A stretch of DNA of 64,000 nt, from assembly GCA_037176725.1 (NCBI GenBank), contig JAZBRS010000026.1, forward strand, positions 106,685,501 to 106,749,500. The letters run 5' to 3'. How positions within the stretch are numbered: the first letter of the stretch is position 1; every line of letters starts with the position of its first letter. The stretch comes from Posidonia oceanica (Eukaryota > Streptophyta > Magnoliopsida > Alismatales > Posidoniaceae). The notes under the pieces are model-generated. The model was given only the letters and a program-made list of their open reading frames with translations, was not told where the DNA came from and ran no database searches. Shown one piece after another: positions 31,580 to 42,130 of the stretch. Both the position numbers and the translations under genes were made by a program.

Positions 31580-32921
31580 TCAAGAAGCCAATGAAGCAAG
31601 AGTATCTGCCAGAAGGTTATGACTTCGGAAGGTATGGACATACACCACTTGCTGGAATCGGGCTAACAGTAGACAGGCAATGCCTTTGTATATTTCTAGC
31701 CTAGGGTTGAGGGTTCTGTACTTGTTCAGAATTTGTCTCAGAACCAACTGGGACTCTTCGATGAACTTTAGCCGCTTTGCCCCTTGCTCCAGAGCTAGGC
31801 GTAATCCAGCGATCAAGGCCTCGTATTCTGCAATGTTGTTAGTATTTGCGACGAAGTTCAGTTGCATAGCTGATGGGATGAGGACTCCTTCCGGGGTGAG
31901 AAGCACCACTCCAATGCCTGTCCCTTGCCTGTTGAGTGCTCCATCAAAGTACTTGTTCAGAATTTGTCTCAGAACCAACTGGGACTCTTCGATGAACTTT
32001 AGCCGCTTTGCCCCTTGCTCCAGAGCTAGGCGTAATCCAGCGATCAAGGCCCCGTATTCTGCAATGTTGTTAGTATTTGCGACGAAGTTCAGTTGCATAG
32101 CTGATGGGATGAGGACTCCTTCCGGGGTGAGAAGCACCACTCCAATGCCTGCCCCTTGCCTGTTGAGTGCTCCATCAAAGTAGAGGGTACATTGTTGACT
32201 GGGAGGCTCTGCAGCTTGTATTTCTAGTATTTCCTCATCTGGGAAGTCTATTTGGACTGGTTGGTAGTCTTCTATTGGTAAACCTGCCAAATGATTCGCT
32301 ATGGCTTGCCCCTTGACTGCTTTCTGAGGTACATATTGAAGGTCAAATTCAGTGAGGAGGAGTTTCCATCTTGCTGGCCTTCCAGAGAGGGCAGGCTTTT
32401 CGAACATATACTTGATTGGATCCATTTTGGCAATGTAGCAGACTTTGTGAGCAAGAAAATAGTGCCTCAATTTCTGGGATGCCCATTCCAAGGCTAGCCA
32501 ATGTTTTTCTATGGATGTGTACTTTTCCTCATACTCTAGGAAAGTTCTACTCAGATAGTAGATAGCCTTCTCTTTCTTTCCGTCTTCATCATGCTGGGCT
32601 AGCACTACTCTAATAGAGGATGAGATGATCGCCACATACAGCAACAAAGCCTTTCCTGGTACGGGTGTTGACAGGACTGGAGGGCTCATGAGGTATGGCT
32701 TGAGCTCATCAAAACTTTTCTAGCAACTTTTATCCCAAGCAAACTCCTTTCCTCCCTTTAATAGCTCGTAGAAAGGCTTACATTGGTCGACGTGCTGTGA
32801 GATGAATCTCCTGAAGAACTGTAAGCAGCCGATGAGTCCTCTGAGCTCCTTGATATTCTATGGAGGAGGCATTTGTGCTATTGCTCTAGCCTTCAGCGGG
32901 TCTACTTCAATTCCTCTTTTG
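31580..32921 (-). pseudogene. Element F RNase H plus duplicated archaeal RNase H
   Basis: The Ty3-type RNase H contains VVLAQHDEDGKKEKAIYYLS and ends near IANHLAGLPIEDY. The archaeal-type RNase H starts QCTLYFDGALNRQGAGIG and its first 77 residues (through LRQILNK) are present twice in tandem because of a 231-bp in-frame DNA duplication; the second half follows once (ARFQQVVYVHTF, LLADTLASLAS). The third acidic motif reads EESQLVLRQ where element A has GDAMLVI, so one catalytic acid appears shifted or lost. Upstream, the RT-RNase H connection (32700-32921) has stops after MPPP and after DKSC. Confidence 0.88.
31720..32181. repeat. 231-bp in-frame tandem duplication
   Basis: 31720-31950 and 31951-32181 match with only about three substitutions. 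Both start ACTTGTTCAGAATTTG and end GCTCCATCAAAGT. The unit is 77 codons, so the reading frame is kept. Confidence 0.97.
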
Positions 32922-34202
32922 TTAATGATGAAGCCTAGTAGTTTCCCAGCAGTTACTCCAAACACACTTCTTCGGGTTCATCTTTAACTGATATTGCCTC
33001 GCTCTGCTTAGTACCCTTCTTAGTGCTTCGAAGTGTCCTTCCCTTATTTTTGATTTGACTAGGATATCATCAACATACACTTCCATGCAGTCGTGCATCA
33101 TGTTGTGAAAGATTGCCATCATTGCTCTTTGATATGTTACACTAGCATTTTTGAGACCAAACGCCATGACCATATAACAGTATGTTCCCCATGGTGTAAT
33201 GAATGACGTCTTCTCTTGGTCTTCTTCTGCTAACTTAATCTGATTGTAGCCGGAGAAGCCATTCATGAATGATAACATCTCGAATCCTGCTGTATTGTCA
33301 ACTAGCAAGTCGATATGTGGCAAAGGGAAGTCATCTTTGGGACAAGCGGCGTTGAAGTTGCGATAGTTAATGAAAACCCTAACTTTTCCGTCCTTCTTGG
33401 CTACTGGCACTATGTTGGAGACCCAGTCAGGATATACGACTACTCTGATGAATTTTGCTTTATGGAGCTTGTCGATCTCCTCTTTGACTTTGAGTGCTAG
33501 CTCTGGCCTCAATCGCCTTAGTTTCTGCTTGACAGGTTTGGCTCCAGGGTTTAGTGGAAGCAGGTGTTCCACTAGGGCTGATTGCAGACCGGGCATGTCT
33601 TCGTATTTGAAGGCCAACACATCCACAAACTCCTTCAGAATTTGCACCATCTCTGCTTGCTCTTCTGGGCTCAAACTAGCACTTATGAGTATTAGCTTTG
33701 GCTCTTCTGTGGTCCCTAGGTTGACTTCTATGGTCTCTTCCTCGGCTGCCTTAGTTTGCTCATCATATTTGTACATGAGGTGCTGAAGTAAGTCTGAGTT
33801 AGCTTCTTGGTCCTCTCCATCATTGCTACAGTTGACTAGCTCATATGCCTCGATTCCTGCACACTTCCCAAATTGATCAAATTCTTCTACTAGGAAAACC
33901 ATGTTAGCAGCAGCTACCTCTCGGGGCATTGCCTCTGTGTATTGACACACGCACACAGTTCTTGAAGCGGTGGTCGAAGTTGACCGCGAGTTGCTACAAC
34001 TAACATGGTGATCCTTTCCCGTATTGAAAACAGAAAGTAAATTGCAACTATTTCTAGGAAATGAAAACAATGCAGAATTAAACAGAGTTTTATTTACTGA
34101 ATCTAGGGGGATGCCCCCAGTGTTACCTCCATGAGTAGAGGTTGGTGCCTTTCTAGGCGGGCTCGTCATCATGGACGTTCCCACCATCTTTGAAAAGCTC
34201 AT
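32922..34202 (-). pseudogene. Element F reverse transcriptase
   Basis: The RT core begins with VKQKLRRLRPELALKVKEEI, then VAKKDGKVRVFINYRNFN, SFMNGFSGYNQI and YVDD at 33066-33077. The first catalytic Asp, intact as FMDGFSGYNQ in element A, is Asn here (codon at 33261-33263), which should inactivate the enzyme. IDYRDL-type residues are also changed to INYRNF. After NPKKCV a one-base shift changes the frame, and the normal continuation (AGKLLGFIINKRGIEVDP) follows in another frame. Upstream of the RT, 34202-33900 is Ser/Thr-rich linker. The mutations fit G-to-A changes on the coding strand. Confidence 0.9.
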
Positions 34203-34500
34203 GATCTGCTCCTGAGTCAGGATAAAATTTGGACCTGTGGGGCTGCAGATCTTCAGAGAGGTTCGCAGTGATGCGGCGAGCTTTATCTACTAGTCGTTGT
34301 GACCTGCGTAGATTTTTCTCCGTAAGTTGCTCCAAAGAAGAACAGAGGTTCGGAGCTAGAGGAAGAAAGGGCTCAGAAGCGACGGTGCCGGAAGGAGAGG
34401 GAAGAGGAGGTGGCTTGTCCGGAGGTTCGGGAGCCGGTGTGCCTAACAGTGGTGGCAACGATGATTCCTCAGCAGGCGGAGGAATTTCTATTGCAGTCTG

Positions 34501-34617
34501 ACCTTCTGGAGGCTCTGCTGGCAACTCTGTTGTAGTCTGACCTTCTGGAGGCTCTGCTGGCAACTCTATTGTAGTCTAACCTTCTGGAGGCTCTGCTGGC
34601 AACTCAAGTGTTTGGAA
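34501..34617 (-). repeat. 39-bp tandem repeat, three copies
   Basis: Units start ACCTTCTGGAGGCTCTGCTG at 34501, 34540 and 34579. They encode a 13-residue repeat with LPAEPPEGQ in the linker between G-patch and RT. Confidence 0.93.
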
Positions 34618-34917
34618 TAAGCTGGAAATGTATTCGTCGACTGTGTCCTCTTCACTTGGGAGGGTAGATTTGGTTGGTTTCGCCAATATGATATTTCCCA
34701 GTGGAGATGTATTCGGATTGAAGATCCCTATGCTGGTGAAATGCTTTCGTAAACTCTTCTGTAACGGCTGCTCGTCGAGGAATTGGTCGAAACCAAGTCC
34801 TCCTTTCCCTTCTCTGTCATAAGCCTGGACTGGCTCCTTTATTCCTTTTCCTTCTGGGCCTAAACCCTGGCCTTCCTTATAGCCAATCTTTCTCATGATC
34901 TCCCAACCTACGCTCAT
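34576..34917 (-). pseudogene. Element F G-patch segment
   Basis: 113 codons with IMRKIGYKEGQGLGPEGKGI followed by a basic stretch and GGLGFDQ, a clear G-patch. It sits between protease 2 and RT, as in element A. It runs into the 39-bp repeat linker and ends at a TAG (34576-34578) where the other repeat units have a Gln codon. G-patch modules bind nucleic acid or helicases; in retroelements they may tune RT activity. Confidence 0.85.
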
Positions 34918-34926
34918 GGAGGGTCT

Positions 34927-35604
34927 TCAGGAATTTGGAGATGCTTTCCTTTTGTGAACCAGCTTGGAATTGGCCCATTTGTCCCTTAGCTCAACCATAG
35001 ATACAATGTTCTTTCCTTTCTTAGCTTTGGTTGGCTTTTCTCGCATACTGAACTGGTGCGGTAAATATATCACATTCGCCTCAATTTCCTTGCCTGGTAT
35101 GTCCCCCGTTATTTTGATAATCTTCCCGTTGTGAGGAAATTTCAGACATTGGTGCCAGGGGGATGATACTTCTTTCAGGTTGTCAAGCCATTGCCGCCCC
35201 AAGATAATCTGATAGGGAACATTCATGTCTATGACAATTAATTGGGTTAGGACCTGGGTTGGTCCTATCCCGATCTTGGTAGTCCATTTGTCGTGAGTTT
35301 TTCTCTTGCTGTCATCATATCCGGCAATTGTCATGTCTATGGGGGTCAGTGAGGCTTCATTCACACCCAGAGCCCTTATTGTATTTAAAGAACAAATATT
35401 CATTGGTGCTTTAGTATCTATAAGCACGCCAGGCACTAAATGATTATTTATGGAAATTGTTACATTTAGTGTTGCTTTCCTCCTTTCCAGTGGTGCCAGC
35501 TCACTATCAACAAATGTAATTATAAGCTCTACAAAAGCTGCTGTAGCTATTACATGGAGATCTTCAACTGGCATGTCCGGAGCAACTTGAGCCTTCTCCA
35601 ACAC
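34927..35604 (-). pseudogene. Element F protease 2 (second retropepsin-like domain)
   Basis: 225 codons. LNVTISINNHLVPGVLIDTK gives the active-site loop as DTKA instead of DTGA, so the catalytic Gly is gone (two G-to-A changes would do this). It continues with MNICSLNTIRALGV, a central GIGPTQVLTQLIVIDMNVP and the C-terminal YQIILGRQWLDNL motif, followed by GKIIKITGD. The order matches retropepsins. It lies between the linker at 35640-36160 and the G-patch, and is the second such domain in this polyprotein. Probably catalytically dead. Confidence 0.85.
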
Positions 35605-35639
35605 TTCTTGCAGAGCTTTTCGATGTAAGACTAAGCTAT

Positions 35640-36160
35640 TTATGAGATCAAAAATGGAGATCTGGCTTGTGTCTTCTTCAACTGCTCCAGGATGTCATAC
35701 TCCCTTGGCACAGGTCCTTCTTGTGGTCTAACTGGCTCTGTTTTCTCCACTAGTGGCACTATCCAGTTTGATAACCGTCCTCCTCTTGTAATAGGTGCCG
35801 CTGCCTCATCCTTTTTGCTTTGACTGCTTAATTCTTCCCTCTTTTTGTGTGGCAAGGCGAAGACAGACTTCTTTTGCATGCCCCCCCAAGCTCTGGTGGT
35901 TTAATGGCTCTGGCTGGTTGTTCTGCTGGTACTCGGAAGATTAAGATGGCGGAGTAGTAGCGTTTCAAAATACCGAGGTACTGTGTGAGCCTGGTGCTTT
36001 GAAGATTGGCAATTGCCCTGATGGTGGCCTACCTGCTCTGAAGATTGGGGAGACCGGCGATGATTGTGGCTTGGGACCCCACAGCGATGACTTTCTCCAT
36101 GACGGGAGTTGTGCCTCTTCCATATCCCGAAGGGTAGCTATTTGAGGTTCAGGCATCTTG
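35640..36160 (-). pseudogene. Element F linker between the two protease domains
   Basis: Two fragments in different frames: MPEPQIATLRDMEEAQLPSW then GPKPQSSPVSPIFRAGRPP (35965-36156), and LPHKKREELSSQSKKDEAAA then LSNWIVPLVEKTEPV (35640-35879). No domain recognised. Basic and Pro-rich character is typical of Tat inter-domain linkers. Confidence 0.55.
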
Positions 36161-37408
36161 AATTTGCATAATATCCCCAGGCGATTAGCAGGAATTCTAA
36201 CAACCGCTCCCTCGTACTAGAATTTCAGCAACTGGTGAACAGGGGATGCCACAGCTCCGACTTCTGCCAGCCAAGACCTCCCGAGGATGAGAGGTTCTAG
36301 AACTTCTTCCTTCATGATGATTACTGTGGTGATGCTGGTCAAAGGGCCTACTATGATTTCCATTGTTATTGTCCCTAGAGCCAGTTTCTCGCTTTAATCG
36401 AATCCAATGCACATGAAAGGGGTCTTGTCTAGTCCGTCCTCATTGATCCCTAGGCTTTGGAGCGTGGATAAAGAACTAAGGCTTCGGCTTGCTCCAGTAT
36501 CGATTAGCACTCCTTGTAGCACATGGTCATTGATGCCCACTGTAATGACGAGCGGCAGTTCTTGCTTATGCGGTGGCTGAAGCTTGGATTCTTGGATGAC
36601 AATGTTTTCTTGTTCAAATTGCTTGGTGGCCTTTTGAACTAAAGTGAGAGAGTTTTCTTCCTCTGAGCTATCTTGTGGCTCATCTACTGCCGTGAAGTTG
36701 AACTGGCTAAAAAGATCTTCAATTGTTAGCCCTTCGCCCGCCTCACTGTCCCAGTCATCATCTAAGATTATTTCTTCATCATTCACTTGGTTGCCCCAGT
36801 CTTCATCTGAGATTGCTTGGCTGTCCCAGTCCTTTGTTATTAATGGGTTGGGGATCTCATCATCCTTGAATGCCATTATTTGATGATTAGGGAGGGGGTT
36901 GTTGTAGATTTGCTGAGTTGCCCTTGTTTGCTCCCTCTGTTTGGCTCTTTTTACCAGGACGTCCCATTCAAACACATCTGCCTCTACCATGTCATAGACT
37001 ACATCTTTGAAAGTCCAGCAGTCATCTATGTTGTGACCATGTCTTCTATGGAATGGACAATACTTGTTCTGGTCACAGTTTGGAGTTTCTGGCTTGGTTG
37101 GCGGGAGTTCAATTGCTTTTGCGCTTTCTAGCTCGACGAACATATCCACCAGTGTGACTGGTAGAGAAGGGTAATGGTCCCTTTTTCCTCCTCTAGGTGG
37201 CAATAGATGTGGAGGGGGAACATTATGATGATTGCCCCTATTCCCATTATTGTTGCGGGGATTACCAATGTTGGCTTGATTGCTCTGATTGCCCATATTC
37301 CATTGGGGTTGGGGGGTATTCCATAGAGGGCGGATTCGCTGCTGCCGAGGGGGATTGCTCCATGCTTGCTGCTGGGGTGGATGGCTCTATGCTTGTTGCT
37401 ACTGAGGA
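36161..37408 (-). pseudogene. Element F gag C-terminus and protease 1
   Basis: The start is cut by solo LTR B. Asn-rich sequence leads to the gag C/H cluster NKYCPFHRRHGHNIDDCWTF, then an acidic stretch, then a retropepsin-like domain: LPLVITVGINDHVLQGVLID with an intact DTGAS loop. After GFD there is a stop; the domain continues in frame through GTITMEIIVGPLTSITTVII and LEPLILGRSWLAEVG. So protease 1 kept its catalytic motif but has a nonsense codon. The domain directly follows gag, the usual place of protease. Confidence 0.85.
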
Positions 37409-37413
37409 GGGCG

Positions 37414-39763
37414 TGTTGACACCCCATTTTTGACGCCTAGCCGATGGATCTCACTTGGAGGAACGAGCTCGGAAGCGGCGGACCCACACTTTCCACCTAA
37501 ACCCTAACCTAAACCCAAAACCCACCTAAAACCCTCCAACCTACCCAAGACCTCGACACCATTAACCTACCCAAGCCCAAGCCCATTAACAGGCTCTGTT
37601 GAGTCAGGAAGGCCTGGTCGGCTATCACAACACCGACTAATGCCCGTCGTCTCTCACAGCGGCGACTAAGGTTGTCGCCATGCAGAGAGGCGGCTCACCT
37701 GCAAACTCTTTTCTCGCTAGAACTGCAGCCACCCACAACCTACATCCACGCCGTCGGCCACTGTCGTGCACGCCATCCCTCGCCAGACCCCGCCCATGCC
37801 TCTGACACCCACCAGGCCATGCCTTACCAGCCCATTCCTGTGCACACCTCGCCCTGCCACCGTCCTTCCTAGCAAGCTCGTCGAACAAAATCATTTATCA
37901 CAAAACCCATTTGCGGCCGGCGACACTCAATCCTTCTCCCTCCCTTGCCACTTGAACCAGAGCGAGTGGAGGCAATCCAGAAGCATTCCCCAGCATCCTA
38001 GCATTCTCCCAAGCATCCTGCACCTTGCCTTAGCCTCCTAGACGGTCGCCACGCTTCACCGTAGTTCCTGCTGTCCGCCGGAACCCATCGCCGGCGACGC
38101 TTCTGTCCATCCCACAACAACTCCATAGCAACCAACACACTTCACAAAACCCACACACACACTCCTAGCATAACGTGCTACACTCCCAAACCACCACAGA
38201 CAGCCCAGCCCCACTGTCGCACGAGCTCACCGTCCTCCTTGCCACTGCCAGCCGACCAATAGCCAGAGGCCACACCTCAATGCCAAACTCCACCAAATCT
38301 TGCATACACCTCCGCTGGACGTCCACGAACACAACCCAATCACGTTGAGCAACCATCGATGCCTCCAGCACCACAACAACCTCCACGCCGGTGCACTCCA
38401 ACGAGCTAGGTCGGGGGGCCGAACCATGCGCCCCCGCAGGTAAAAATCTTCCCCTTAGCTTCGTAACGTGCCGTGCATGCTTCTTGTGTATTTAATTCTA
38501 TTTTATCATGCTTGCTTTGCCATCTTTAGCTTTCCTCTCTGGCGCCAGAGGACTGCAGGCTAGTCGGACTGCCAGGCTAGGCGCCAGCATGAGCGGCGAC
38601 TAGCCTGCTCCTCTGACTGCCGTCGGTCGATCTTTGAGCCCTCGCTCCGGCCGGCCTAGAGCTCCATTTAGTTTATTTTTTGCATGTCTGTGATGCTAGT
38701 GGTTTACTCTGTGATATTGCATATTTAGATGTTTATTTAGCTTTGCCGTGCGTTCAGGATTTGGTCCAAAAGTAAGCTGTTTGAGCTACCAGAGTTGCAA
38801 TGATGCCGTCGGTCTCACCAGCGACCCACTTGCAACTCTTGGCAGTCCTCCGGCCAAACTTGAGGCCGCCGTATCTCGCAACCTAGGCATCCATTTTACA
38901 GTTTGTTTGCATGGTTGTGATCGTGGATATGCCTTCTGTACCGCCATGTATTTAGTTTCATGTTTGCATTGTTTATATGCCTTCTTGTCGGCGATGAAGT
39001 TGGCTGTCTGTGGTAGTGAGTTGCAGGTTCGGTCGCCTCTCTTACAGGCAACTAGTGCCGCCGCCGCTTCGACTGGCGCCGTGCGCCGTTGCCATGCTGG
39101 TCAGCGACCCAACCCACTGTCCAGACAGTGGACAGATGCCCCATGTTTTCCGCCATATTTGTTGCTTACTTGATTCGTTTAGCTCTAATTCTGTTTTCTT
39201 AGCATGTTTATCATTACATCATAGCATCTTAGCCCTAATCACCCATCTTTGGCATGCTTGTCACTAAGTACAACATATTTTCAAATGACATTTAAGCAAG
39301 TAAAGCATACATTAGGCATGCATAGCATTTATCGCCTTTGGGCGTACAGTAAAGGCAAGCATTTGCCAATATTCCTGCATATGCAAGCGAGAAGCCTAGA
39401 AAGACCAATTTCGGGCGTATCGAGGGTGCCTAACACCTTCCCCATGTGTAACAGGAGTCCTTACCCTTTCTCTTGGCCCGCAATGACCATTATGTCCTTA
39501 TCCTAAGCACAAGTCATTTATTTCTGCATATCATTGCACCAATTTATATGTTTTCATACTTTTCCTCGATTTTCCTCGTCTCCCGATTTAATAAACTAGG
39601 TGACGACTCTGAATTTACTTTATCTTTATTTTTCTACTATTTTTCGGTATTTTCGAGTCGAGTTTCCTTCCTCGGATCCACCCGCTAATACTGGCCTTTC
39701 GTCGGTCGGTGCGCGCGAGCTTTGGCAGTGTGCATAGACGTGCCAATTTTCAGGGTTACTACA
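37414..39763 (+). mobile_element. Solo LTR B (2.35 kb) inserted in element F gag
   Basis: Starts TGTTGACACCCCATTTTTGA and ends GGGTTACTACA, with gag sequence of element F on both sides. The flanks are GGGCG (37409-37413) and AGGCG (39764-39768), a 5-bp target duplication with one mismatch. There is no PBS or PPT next to it, so it is a solo LTR left by LTR-LTR recombination. It has a CCTAAACCC-rich start (37490-37570), a GC-rich middle (37640-38650) with donor-like GCAGGTAAAA (38438), the conserved block at 39340-39500, and the PBS-like TGACGACTCTG (39601-39611). It is less than half the length of LTRs A, C and D. Confidence 0.88.
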
Positions 39764-39768
39764 AGGCG

Positions 39769-41105
39769 GCTCCATGATTGTTGTTGCTGAGGAGGGCACC
39801 TCCATGATTGCTGCTGAGGAGGATGACTCCATGCTGGCTGCTGAGGAGTTGCTATGGCTCTTTGTTCCGATGATTTTGGCGCGGTATTAATCTTGTTTGT
39901 AGCTCCAGTTACGCCTTCCACTACTTGTGTCTTTCTGCTCCTCTTGGGTTCCTCCATGAATTCATGCAGATTCTCTTTGACGGAGGTAGCCACATCGTAC
40001 AGAGCTGTTACATTGGGACAGTATGCATTTACAAGTCCCTTCTTTATTAGTCTAGTAGTATTTGCAATGAGGCTCTGGACTACTTGCCTTTTTGGAATGG
40101 TCAAGCCTGATCTGGCTGCCATTTCACATCATCTGTTGGCGAATGTTATCCAGCTTTCGCCTTGCTTCATGATTTCTTTGCTTAGATCATGTAAGGTCGG
40201 CTTTGGATCTATTTTATGCTGGTACTTGGTTAGGAAGCTTTCTCTGATCTTGTCAAAGCTGCTGATATCTTCCGTGGAGGGGGTGAGGAACCAATCCATG
40301 GGTTCACCTTCCAGTGAGTAGAAGAAAAGGTGTATGAGGAGCCCCAGATCATAGGAATAAGGAGCCAACTCCATCTGAAACCGCACTAGATGGCTGTGCG
40401 GGTTTGTGGTTCAATCAAACTTGGGAGTCTTTGGGTACTTGAAACCCGGTGGAAGTCTGAAAGGGGGAAACCGGCTCATGTCAAAGTTTGTCGGAGCTTG
40501 GGTGTGTACCCCTAATGCGCTGAGCATTTTTCTCATTTCATCTAAATTTGTCATCGCAACTGATGGGGTCGAGATGTGTGAGTTGAACGCTTGATGATTA
40601 AGTTGTTGATGAGGATAGCCGTTGCAAAAGTATTGAGGTGCGACCGGCTCGTGTTGCGGGGGAGCTGCCTGGTGGGGATGATATTCCAGCAGGGGCTGAT
40701 TGCCAACTGTCGGTGCTTGGAGAAGTGGTTCTTGGTGCCCATAGGGCGGACCGACTCTTTCTCTATACTCGCCATGTGGCATTTGATATTGTTCCTGGAT
40801 CAAGGGGTTTTCCCTTATCTTGTAAACTCCGTTGAGCATTGTACCTTGCCCTTGGTGATTTGTGTCTGGCAGTGGGTTGCCATACTATCCCTCGTATATT
40901 TCGTTAAGTGTATGGTCCGTAGCGGGCCTTCGTTGCCTTTCACTATGGGGGGGTGGCTCTTGAAGATTGTTGTTTTGACACGGCCCGTTGGGGTTGGTGC
41001 CTCATCATTTAAGAACCGGTACATGACTTTGTATTGAATTGAGTTTGAATCCAAAGCATCTCCGATGGTTGGATGGTAGATAGTGATGGTAGGCTCTTCT
41101 CCCAA
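39769..41105 (-). pseudogene. Element F gag, N-terminal and central part
   Basis: Broken over three frames. 41105-40411: TITIYHPTIGDALDSN ... with HQLNHQ-type, Pro/Gln-rich sequence and FPPFRLPPGFKYPKTPKFD. 40386-40129: the retrotransposon gag core, SYDLGLLIHLFFYSLEGEPM, WFLTPSTEDISSFDKIRESF and LTKYQHKIDPKPTLHDLSKE. 40122-39769: NAYCPNVTALYDVATSV and a Gln/Pro/Trp-rich tail cut by solo LTR B. It would form the particle shell. Stops and shifts between blocks mean no complete gag can be made. Confidence 0.85.
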
Positions 41106-41885
41106 TACACTGGTCGAGTCTGACCTTTCTCTGTCGAGTCTGACCTTTCTCTTTCTAAGTGTTCAGCTTCAGAGATTTGATTCATTATTGTAACAGCTTT
41201 GTGAAATGATATCTGACTCAGGGGTGTAAGACGTTGTGATACAGGCGTTTAACGTTGAATGCAGGATTTCTGTGGTCTAACACCCTCAGTAGTATTTTCA
41301 GCTTCCTCTGTTTCTTGTCCCTTTTCCTTTTTCTTCTCTTTTTTTTTTTTTGCTTTTTTTTTACTCTCTTTTTTTTGCTCTCTTTTTTTTTGGTTTTCTT
41401 TTTTTATATATAAGGGGGGATTACAAGTATTTACACTTGGGAAATAAATTACAGAAATTTTGCAACCTAATACAAGCTTCTAAAAATAAAGAATGGAATT
41501 TAAAAACTGCAAATGTCTTGTTTATAATCTCTGCTTAATCATTTACCCTGTGCAATCATTCCACAGATAAAAGTCAGAAATTAACAGACAACCAGACAAT
41601 GCGTTAAATGCGGGATTTTCTATGTTTAACGTTAAACGCAGATATTGAAGCGTTTAACACCTTGTTTCAGAGAACTGCACAGAAACACTTTTAAACAACG
41701 ATTAAAAGTTCGATTTTTGGATTTTCACTCTGTTATTAGTGTTTTAAACCTACATAGCTCTCAAGGTGCCTTAAAGCTTGGGTATGGCCTCATTTTTCAG
41801 GGATGATTATGGATCCTCACAAAATGGGTAAAAGATATTTTTTGGTACTGCCCCTATCTCAACTCCTGAGAATCTTTGGGGAGCC
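41106..41885 (-). other. Element F leader, part 1
   Basis: Non-coding. Contains palindromic motif copies (about 41245-41260 and 41626-41665), a T-rich tract (41325-41405), and ends at GAGCC, the target site of solo LTR C. Confidence 0.6.
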
Positions 41886-41937
41886 TGTTGACACCCCATT
41901 TTGACAGGCTGAATCAACGGATCTATCGAGCGGCTAG

Positions 41938-42130
41938 GAAAAGACCTAAAACCACACCCAAAACTTCAACCTAAAATCATCCAAAACTTTAGCCTAAAAC
42001 CATCCAAAACTTCAACCTAAAACCACACCCAAAACTTTAGCCTAAAACCATCCAAAACATCAACCTAACACCACATCCAAAACTTTAGCCTAAAACCATC
42101 CAAAACTTCAACCTAAAACCATCCAAATCT
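41938..42130. repeat. ~22-bp repeats at the start of LTR C
   Basis: Eight or nine units of CCATCCAAAACTTYARCCTA type (CCATCC alternating with CCACACCC). Confidence 0.88.
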
